Below are positions 57,944 through 64,000 of a stretch of 64,000 bases of DNA, piece by piece; the stretch's first letter is position 1, and each line of letters starts with the position of its first letter. The position numbers were made by a program, and so were the translations under genes. Under the pieces are notes generated by a model. The model made no database searches. It saw only the letters and a program-made list of their open reading frames with translations, and was not told the origin of the DNA. Source of the stretch: Bacteroidota bacterium (GTDB lineage: Bacteria; Bacteroidota; Rhodothermia; Rhodothermales; UBA10348); assembly GCA_029262775.1 (NCBI GenBank), contig JAJCYR010000056.1, positions 62,001-126,000 on the forward strand, in the 5' to 3' direction.

Positions 57944-59818
57944 ATGCAAAAAAACGGATTCAAGATATTCCTGGTCGCATTTTTCTTTGTGCTGTCCGGC
58001 TATTATCTCTACCCTACGATCCAGGGGTATTTCATAAACTCAAAGCTCAGTTCCATGACCGCAGAGGAGCGGTTGGAGTATGAGTCTGAAAATGCGGCGA
58101 CCATCAACAGCGTCAGGGAGCGTTCGCTCAAACTCGGCCTTGACCTGCAGGGCGGCATGCATGCCACGCTCGAGGTCCGCGTCGACGCCCTGATTCGCGC
58201 ACTGGCCGTCGATACGGACGATGTCTTCGAGGACGTGCTCTTAGAGGCGCAGGCGACAGCCTTTGAGTCAGACGTTTCCGCCATTGATGCCTTCGTCGAT
58301 GCCTTCGAAGAGCGTGACCCGAATGCCCTTCTGTCGCGCTACTTCAGGAATGAGGCAGCCGGAATCACGAGGCGTTCGTCCAACGACGAAGTGTCGGCCT
58401 ATCTTCGCACGGAAGCCGACGAAGCCGTACTTCGGGCCATCGAAATCATCCGTGATCGTGTGGACCGGTACGGTGTGACCGAACCGGCCATTCAGCGACA
58501 AGGGAGCCGGCGGGTTGTCGTAGAGCTTCCAGGTGTGGATGACGAAGAGCGTGTTCGCAGCCTGCTCAGGGGTACCGCCCGGCTGGAATTTCGCCTCATG
58601 GCGGAGCCCGCTGATCTGACGCGTGCTCTCCAGCGGATGATTGAGTATTACGAAACCTCAGAGCCGGATTCAGCCGGTGTGGATTCCCTGGGGGACTCCG
58701 CCGCCGAGCCGGACACCACGTTTGATATCAACGCCCTTCTTGAGGGAGGCGACACAGGGTCCGGCAACGAATTCCTGGATGTATTTCAACCAATTGGTCA
58801 GGGGGTCATCTTCGGCTCGGCAGCGGTTCAGGATACCGCCCGGGTCAACGCATTGTTGAACCGGCCGGAGGTAAGGGAACTGCTTCCGCCCGGCGTCCAG
58901 CTCATGTACACGGCGAGCCCCGCCGGGACGACGGCCGACGGCACGGAGGTCTTCTATCTACTTGGAGTCCGGGATACGGAAGAACTCACGGGAGAAGTGG
59001 TGACCGATGCCCGCGTCGAGTTCGATCCGTTCACGAACGTGCCGGAAGTGTCCATGACCATGAATTCGGAGGGCGCCCGGACCTGGGCCCGCCTCACGGG
59101 TGCCAATGTAGGCAAGTCCGTTGCTGTGGTGCTCGATGGTGTGGTCTATTCGTATCCTGTCATCCAGGAACGTATTTCAGGTGGTCGAACCAACATCAAT
59201 GGCCTCGATTCGAGAGAGGAGGCATCTGACATCGTAACGGTGCTGAAATCAGGTGCACTGCCTGCACCGGTCGAAATCGTCCAGGAACGGACCGTTGGTC
59301 CCAGTCTTGGTGCCCGTTCCATCAAGGCAGGTCTGAACTCCGTTCTGCTCGGCCTGGTACTTGTGGCGCTTTTCATGATGTTCTATTACCGCACGGGCGG
59401 TGCCATCGCGAACCTGGCGCTCATACTGAACCTGATTTTCATTCTGGGAATCCTGGCCGGCTTCAATGCCACGCTCACCCTGCCGGGCATTGCTGGCATC
59501 GTGCTGACGATCGGTATGGCGGTCGATGCCAATGTGCTCATATTTGAGCGCATTCGGGAAGAACAATCGACCGGGAAAACACTGAAAGCAGCCGTAGAAG
59601 GCGGATATGCCAAGGCGCTCTCTGCCATCTTCGATGCCAACATCACGACGTTCTTTGTCGGCGTGATCCTCTACTCGTTTGGTCTTGGACCCATTCAGGG
59701 TTTTGCCGTCACGCTCATGGCGGGTATTCTGTCTTCCATGTTCACGGCCATCGTCTTCACCCGCATCATTTTTGACTACATGATCGCCGAACGTCGCATG
59801 ACGGTCTCTTACGGCTGA
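57944..59818 (+). CDS. secD: Protein translocase subunit SecD
   Basis: 624 aa. N-terminal helix, then LGLDLQGGMHATLEV, the large P1 periplasmic domain, and the SecD signature EGARTWARLTGANVGKSVAVVLDGVVYSYPVI. Five C-terminal helices carry GMAVDANVLIFERIREE. It uses the proton gradient to aid late stages of Sec export. The P1 region is longer than in E. coli, with an acidic segment near residues 240-270 (EPDSAGVDSLGDSAAEPDTT). secF follows after 17 bp. Confidence 0.96.
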   Translation: MQKNGFKIFLVAFFFVLSGYYLYPTIQGYFINSKLSSMTAEERLEYESENAATINSVRERSLKLGLDLQGGMHATLEVRVDALIRALAVDTDDVFEDVLLEAQATAFESDVSAIDAFVDAFEERDPNALLSRYFRNEAAGITRRSSNDEVSAYLRTEADEAVLRAIEIIRDRVDRYGVTEPAIQRQGSRRVVVELPGVDDEERVRSLLRGTARLEFRLMAEPADLTRALQRMIEYYETSEPDSAGVDSLGDSAAEPDTTFDINALLEGGDTGSGNEFLDVFQPIGQGVIFGSAAVQDTARVNALLNRPEVRELLPPGVQLMYTASPAGTTADGTEVFYLLGVRDTEELTGEVVTDARVEFDPFTNVPEVSMTMNSEGARTWARLTGANVGKSVAVVLDGVVYSYPVIQERISGGRTNINGLDSREEASDIVTVLKSGALPAPVEIVQERTVGPSLGARSIKAGLNSVLLGLVLVALFMMFYYRTGGAIANLALILNLIFILGILAGFNATLTLPGIAGIVLTIGMAVDANVLIFERIREEQSTGKTLKAAVEGGYAKALSAIFDANITTFFVGVILYSFGLGPIQGFAVTLMAGILSSMFTAIVFTRIIFDYMIAERRMTVSYG

Positions 59819-59835
59819 TCCACAAGGAAACCATC

Positions 59836-60738
59836 ATGAGAATTTTTGAAAATGCCAATTACGACCTGGTAGGCAACCGTAAAATCGGGTACATCATATC
59901 GGGTGTGCTGCTCACCGTGAGTCTCCTTTCACTTGTGTTCAATGGCTTGGAACTGGGTATTGACTTCCGGGGTGGCATGGAGTTCGTCGTCGAATTGGAC
60001 GAGGTTCATACGGCCACCGAGGTCCGCTCGGTGCTCGCCGATGTACTGGACCAGGAGCCGGAAGTAAAAACCTTTGGTTCTCCCAATGACCTGCTCATTC
60101 GCACTGCCGACACACGAGATATGCGCGAGGTACAGGCGTTGATCGTGGATACCATGGAGCGTGCGTTTCCCGCGTCGAATCCGGAGGTCATCAAGACAGA
60201 TATTGTCGGACCTCGGTTTGCCAAGGATCTTCAAAAGGGTGCCATCTACTCCATTCTGGGTTCGCTCCTCGTCATCTTCGTCTACATCCTGATCCGCTTC
60301 GAGTGGCGATTCGGTGTCGGCGCTGTGGTAGCGCTGTTCCACGACGTGCTCATCACGCTGGGCGTGTTTTCGCTGCTGCGGTTCGTCGTACCGTTTTCGC
60401 TGCAGGTCGACCAGACGATCATTGCCGCCTTTTTGACCATTGTAGGGTATTCCCTGAACGATACCGTGGTTGTCTTTGACCGAATACGGGAGTACACGGG
60501 TCTGTTCAAAGCAGAGAAGTATGTTACCGTTGTCAACCGATCCATCAACAACACGCTGAGCCGCACGGTTATAACGTCAGGTACCACCTTGATCGTGGTG
60601 CTCATCCTGTTTATATTCGGCGGCGAGGTATTGCGCGGATTCGCGTTTGCGTTGATGGTAGGTATAGTCATTGGTACCTACTCTTCTGTGTTTGTCGCGT
60701 CACCCGTTGTGTTGGCCCTTCGCCAGCGAACCACCTGA
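59836..60738 (+). CDS. secF: Protein translocase subunit SecF
   Basis: 300 aa. First helix, LGIDFRGGMEFVVELDE, a short P1 domain, then IVGYSLNDTVVVFDRIRE and NRSINNTLSRTVITSGTTLIVVLILFIFGGEVLRGFAFALMVGIVIGTYSSVFVA, the SecF signature set. Forms SecDF with the gene upstream. Confidence 0.97.
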   Translation: MRIFENANYDLVGNRKIGYIISGVLLTVSLLSLVFNGLELGIDFRGGMEFVVELDEVHTATEVRSVLADVLDQEPEVKTFGSPNDLLIRTADTRDMREVQALIVDTMERAFPASNPEVIKTDIVGPRFAKDLQKGAIYSILGSLLVIFVYILIRFEWRFGVGAVVALFHDVLITLGVFSLLRFVVPFSLQVDQTIIAAFLTIVGYSLNDTVVVFDRIREYTGLFKAEKYVTVVNRSINNTLSRTVITSGTTLIVVLILFIFGGEVLRGFAFALMVGIVIGTYSSVFVASPVVLALRQRTT

Positions 60739-60753
60739 TATACTGGAGGAAGC

Positions 60754-61095
60754 ATGAATTTCAATCTTGACGAACGCTACAACAGCGTCGTAATAACACT
60801 TAAAGGCAATGTGATGGGTGGCCCGGACGGGTCAAAGCTCCACGACAAGTTGCATGAACTCAAGGAAGCGGGCAAGACCAACATCGTGGTTGACCTGTCC
60901 AAGGTGAAGTTCATGAACTCGAGTGGGCTCGGTATGCTCATCAGTGCCATGACCACCATGCGCAATGCCGGTGGCGACCTGCGCCTCGCCAAGGTGGCAG
61001 ACCGAATCCAGTCGCTACTGGTCGTAACCAAGCTGATTACGGTGTTCAAGCACTTTCCATCCGTGGAAGACGCCGCCAAGAGCTTCGACGCGTAA
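60754..61095 (+). CDS. STAS-domain anti-sigma-factor antagonist (SpoIIAA-like)
   Basis: 113 aa. A good Shine-Dalgarno (GGAGG, 60745-60749) precedes the ATG. The STAS fold shows VVDLSKVKFMNSSGLGMLISAM, with phospho-acceptor Ser56; the Asp usually before it is Asn55. It would bind an anti-sigma or switch kinase; no such RsbW-like kinase is adjacent. It sits 15 bp after secF, so it is likely read with secDF, and is followed by a terminator. Confidence 0.92.
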   Translation: MNFNLDERYNSVVITLKGNVMGGPDGSKLHDKLHELKEAGKTNIVVDLSKVKFMNSSGLGMLISAMTTMRNAGGDLRLAKVADRIQSLLVVTKLITVFKHFPSVEDAAKSFDA

Positions 61096-61117
61096 TACAG
61101 CGCTCCGTATGTATGTT

Positions 61118-61150
61118 GAAAGGCGGCGGATGTATCATCCGCCGCCTTTC
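61118..61150 (+). terminator. Rho-independent terminator of the secD-secF-STAS unit
   Basis: GAAAGGCGGCGGATG, loop TAT, CATCCGCCGCCTTTC: a perfect 15-bp GC-rich stem, followed by TTGTGTTTCATTG. It lies 23 bp after the STAS stop and before purA, so it separates the two transcription units. Confidence 0.88.
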
Positions 61151-61179
61151 TTGTGTTTCATTGTTCACAGGTAACGTTT

Positions 61180-62466
61180 ATGCCCATCAGCGTCGTAATC
61201 GGCAGTCAATGGGGAGATGAAGGGAAGGGAAAAATTGTCGACCTGCTCAGCGAGAACGTCGACATCGTGGCCCGCTATCAGGGCGGCGCCAATGCGGGAC
61301 ATACCATTTGTTGGGGAGACGAGACGTTTGTACTCCACTTGGTCCCCAGCGGTATTTTCCAGAAGGATGTGACCTGCGTGATTGGAAATGGTGTCGTTAT
61401 TGACCCCGTCGCCGTCATGGAAGAGATCCGGATGATCAAGGACCGGGGCTACGAGGTAGAGGGACGCCTGCTCATCTCACACAATGCCCACATGATCATG
61501 CCGTACCACAAGAAGGTGGAGGAGGCCCGCGAGCGGTGGCGCGATGCCGGGGCCATTGGCACGACAGGGCGCGGTATCGGGCCCGCGTACGTGGACAAGT
61601 TTGCGCGAACAGGTGTGCGCGTGGTCGACCTGTTGGACCGGGATGTGCTCCGGCGCAAGATGGAACTCGCACTGGAGGAGAAAAATTCCATCCTCAAAAA
61701 CGTATATGGTGCGGAAGAACTGGACGTCGATGCCATGATCGAGGAGTACGTTGAATTCGACAAGCAGATTGATCCCTACATCACGGACACGCCGCAGTAC
61801 CTGTGCAACGCCCTCAAAGAGGGTAAACGCGTGCTGGCCGAAGGCGCGCAGGGATCCCTGCTGGACGTTGATTTCGGTACGTACCCCTTCGTGACAAGCA
61901 GCCACCCTACGGTTGGCGGTTGCTGTACGGGCCTTGGAGTGCCACCCATGGAAATAGACCGGGTCATCGGCATCGTGAAGGCGTATTGTACCCGGGTCGG
62001 CAACGGACCTTTTCCAACGGAACTGGACAACGAGGCGGGCCATGCCCTGCGCGCTGCCGGGCACGAGTTCGGAGCCACGACTGGAAGGCCGCGGCGGTGC
62101 GGGTGGCTTGATCTGGTGGCCCTCCGGTACACGGCCATGATCAACGGGTTCACGGAACTGGCCATTACGAAGCTGGACGTGCTCTCCAGCATGAGTGAGA
62201 TCAAGGTCTGCACCACCTATGAGCTCGATGGCAAGCGAACGCAGCGGTTTCCGAGCGATCTGCATACGCTTGAGCGGGTCGTTCCCGTGTATGAAACGCT
62301 CCCTGGCTGGAACCGGGACATTTCAGGCATGGCGTCGTACGAAAAGCTGCCTGTCGAGGCGCGTGCCTACCTGGACTTCATCTCTGAATTCCTGGATGTC
62401 CCGTTGTCCATCGTTTCGTCGGGGCCGAAGCGCGAAGAGACGATTTTGCGTTCGCATCCATCATAA
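61180..62466 (+). CDS. purA: Adenylosuccinate synthetase PurA
   Basis: 428 aa from ATG 61180; the earlier ATG 61153 is within the terminator tail. GTP-dependent condensation of IMP with Asp. GSQWGDEGKGK (catalytic Asp13), His41 in NAGHT, TTGRGIGPAYVDKFAR, EGAQGSLLDVDFGTYPFVTSS, TTGRPRRCGWLDL. Full length. Confidence 0.97.
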   Translation: MPISVVIGSQWGDEGKGKIVDLLSENVDIVARYQGGANAGHTICWGDETFVLHLVPSGIFQKDVTCVIGNGVVIDPVAVMEEIRMIKDRGYEVEGRLLISHNAHMIMPYHKKVEEARERWRDAGAIGTTGRGIGPAYVDKFARTGVRVVDLLDRDVLRRKMELALEEKNSILKNVYGAEELDVDAMIEEYVEFDKQIDPYITDTPQYLCNALKEGKRVLAEGAQGSLLDVDFGTYPFVTSSHPTVGGCCTGLGVPPMEIDRVIGIVKAYCTRVGNGPFPTELDNEAGHALRAAGHEFGATTGRPRRCGWLDLVALRYTAMINGFTELAITKLDVLSSMSEIKVCTTYELDGKRTQRFPSDLHTLERVVPVYETLPGWNRDISGMASYEKLPVEARAYLDFISEFLDVPLSIVSSGPKREETILRSHPS

Positions 62467-62476
62467 AACAGTTCGT

Positions 62477-63841
62477 ATGAAAGCGTACCGCATATCGATC
62501 AACCTGAAGTTGTGGCTGATTGTGTTTGCCGTACTGATATCAGTTGCGTCGCTGTGGTACACGAATTTTCTGGTCGAGCGTCTTCGCGAGCGGGAGACCG
62601 TGATTGCACAGTTGTGGGCGGCGGCCCTGGCGGAGCTTCCCAAGGGGGCTGACGTCATGAACCCACACCGGGAGGAACTGCAGTCGCTCGAAAGGATGGT
62701 GACGTCTGCGACGGGACTGAATCTACGGCGGGATGAGCGGGATCGGCTGCGGCAGGCGCTCGTCTGGGCCCAGTCGATGCCGGCGTCCGGACAGCCGGAG
62801 TTCATTTACAATGCCTTTCTCGAACCCAATGTGTTCGGTATACCGACCCTCGTATACGACTCGACACGCAGCACGTTTTACGGCTGGCTGAACATTGACG
62901 TCTCGCATGAGAGTTTTGCCGGCCTCGACAGCTCCCAGGCGAGTGAACTGGATGCGGACCTGCAGCGGATCCGGGCGGAAATGGCAGCCCAGTACGAACC
63001 CATCCAGTTTGTTGTGGATTTCGGGGGGGCAGCGGATCAGCGTCTGGTTCAAACGCTGTATTATGGCGAGTCCGACATGGTGCGCTATCTGCGGTGGTTT
63101 CCCTTTTTGCAGTTGGCTTTTGTGGGACTGTTTGTCTTCGTCGCGTATGTCGGATTTTCATACGTCCGCAAGAGCGAGCAGAGCAGTCTCTGGGTGGGAA
63201 TGGCGAAAGAAGCCGCGCATCAGCTCGGAACGCCCATTTCGTCGCTCATGGGATGGCTGGAAATGCTTCGCATACAGGAGGATGCATCTGGCTCGCTTCG
63301 GCAGATATCAGAGGAGATCGAAGCCGACATCCATCGATTGGAGCGGGTGACCAACAGGTTCTCGGACATCGGGTCGCTTCCCAAACTGGATGTCCAGCCG
63401 CTCAGGCCTATTCTGGAGGAAACGGTCGAATACATGCGTCGCCGGTTGCCCAGACGGGGCACGCTCGTGCGAATGACGGTATCGGCTGCGTCAAGCCTGC
63501 AGGCACCGCTCAATGCCGAACTGTTCGAGTGGGTGATCGAGAACCTGCTCAAGAACGCGATCGATGCCATGGACACGGATCGCGGCCGCATTGACATGGT
63601 GGCTACCCAGCGCGGCGATCAGATTCAGATTGATGTGAGTGACACGGGGCGGGGTATTGACCGCCGCCAGCACAAGAACATCTTCAGACCGGGGTATTCG
63701 ACAAAAAAGCGGGGATGGGGACTGGGCCTCTCGCTCGCCAAACGCATTGTGGAAGACTACCACGGTGGGCAACTCGCCTTGTTGTATTCTCGCCCCGGGG
63801 AAGGAACGGCATTCAGAATACGGATTCCGATCAGTACGTAA
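62477..63841 (+). CDS. Membrane sensor histidine kinase
   Basis: 454 aa from ATG 62477, 10 bp after purA. TM1 about 11-30, a periplasmic sensor of about 175 residues, TM2 about 208-230, then no HAMP is obvious. The H-box is EAAHQLGTPISSL with His248. HATPase: N-box ENLLKNAIDAM, G1 DTGRGID, and GWGLGLSLAKRIVEDYHGG. A full catalytic set, so active. The response regulator is not adjacent. The periplasmic domain is not recognised. The 3' end overlaps a convergent gene by 11 bp. Confidence 0.93.
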   Translation: MKAYRISINLKLWLIVFAVLISVASLWYTNFLVERLRERETVIAQLWAAALAELPKGADVMNPHREELQSLERMVTSATGLNLRRDERDRLRQALVWAQSMPASGQPEFIYNAFLEPNVFGIPTLVYDSTRSTFYGWLNIDVSHESFAGLDSSQASELDADLQRIRAEMAAQYEPIQFVVDFGGAADQRLVQTLYYGESDMVRYLRWFPFLQLAFVGLFVFVAYVGFSYVRKSEQSSLWVGMAKEAAHQLGTPISSLMGWLEMLRIQEDASGSLRQISEEIEADIHRLERVTNRFSDIGSLPKLDVQPLRPILEETVEYMRRRLPRRGTLVRMTVSAASSLQAPLNAELFEWVIENLLKNAIDAMDTDRGRIDMVATQRGDQIQIDVSDTGRGIDRRQHKNIFRPGYSTKKRGWGLGLSLAKRIVEDYHGGQLALLYSRPGEGTAFRIRIPIST

Positions 63842-64000
63842 GCTGCGGTCGCAATGAGAGGGCATCGCCTTGTGTGTATGCAATATAGATATCATCGCGG
63901 TGGCGCCAGATAACGCGATTCCACGCGTCTCCAGTGCGGATATCCACGCCATCCGGCACTGCGATCTGGTTCAACACATCTGCCGGAAAAGGCAGCACAC
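63831..64000 (-). CDS. C-terminal end of an unknown protein (N-terminus off the right edge)
   Basis: A minus-strand frame is open from the right edge to TGA at 63831-63833, giving the last 55 residues (VLPFPADVLNQIAVPDGV...). The content GDAWNRVIWRHRDDIYIAYTQGDALSL looks like real protein and fits convergent packing with the kinase. Family unknown; too short to judge. Confidence 0.55.
   Translation of the reverse strand, partial: VLPFPADVLNQIAVPDGVDIRTGDAWNRVIWRHRDDIYIAYTQGDALSLRPQLTY

Overview
The window is about 62% GC by eye. It is densely packed with chromosomal housekeeping and envelope genes and has no tRNA, rRNA or CRISPR that I can see. The protein set suggests a Gram-negative bacterium of the Bacteroidota/Rhodothermota side, probably a Rhodothermia-like lineage. 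This rests on a PorV-type outer-membrane protein, a cbb3 oxidase whose CcoP has only one haem c, SpmA/SpmB-type Gate proteins, a fused GH3/serine-hydrolase lipoprotein, many SpII lipoproteins, a lactate-dehydrogenase-like malate dehydrogenase, a fused E1 alpha/beta dehydrogenase, and weak Shine-Dalgarno use. The lineage is an inference and no search was run.

Layout. 1-1438: partial exported protein running off the left edge. 1540-2900: an exported SAM-methyltransferase lipoprotein and an AlkA-type glycosylase. 2975-11278: a complete cbb3 oxidase locus (ccoN, O, Q, P, G, H, I, S on the minus strand) with a convergent SafE-like copper/thiol membrane protein. 11558-14119: orphan NarL-type regulator, double-FKBP lipoprotein, malate dehydrogenase. 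14253-14435: a MITE-like element, with two half copies at 21015 and 22986. 14441-21016: alkaline phosphatase, degenerate histidine kinase, DnaQ exonuclease/UvrC-like fusion, glycogen synthase, M14-type peptidase. 21097-25687: SpmA/SpmB Gate pair, two tandem GH18-like exported proteins, methylmalonyl-CoA epimerase. 25763-32524: co-directional run of CDF transporter, FAD oxidoreductase, RsmB, PorV-like porin, GT2 and TonB, followed by a convergent NOL1/NOP2-type rRNA methyltransferase.

34040-38219 is the most foreign-looking part. It is a two-gene, lower-GC module: a PHP phosphoesterase fused to an SMC/ABC-like ATPase, followed after 3 bp by an AlbA_2 (Schlafen-type)/HATPase protein. It is bracketed by an exact 10-bp direct repeat (TGATCTTACT). 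I read it as a candidate anti-phage or nucleic-acid-conflict module. 38302-42454 is a translationally coupled operon of three outer-membrane beta-barrel proteins (Wzi-like, unknown, plug/receptor-like), divergent from a polyprenyl glycosylphosphotransferase (42573), which suggests surface-polysaccharide work. 43985-48172: fused alpha-ketoacid dehydrogenase E1, thioredoxin-fold lipoprotein without CXXC, triosephosphate isomerase. 48169-48542: truncated DUF6036-like remnant. 48543-53253: FmdB-like protein, GH3/beta-lactamase fusion, MFS transporter. 53294-57239: minus-strand run ctaA-ctaB-rlmN-small membrane protein-mscS. 57369-64000: small exported protein, secD, secF, STAS protein, a clear terminator, purA, a membrane histidine kinase, and the tail of a convergent gene cut by the right edge.

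Together the genes cover microaerobic respiration and its copper/haem supply, haem A synthesis, Sec export, envelope and polysaccharide assembly, murein or glycan recycling, rRNA methylation and repair. Starts were often moved inward from the longest open frame because the extra N-terminus had no family support, ran into repeats, or hid a signal peptide.
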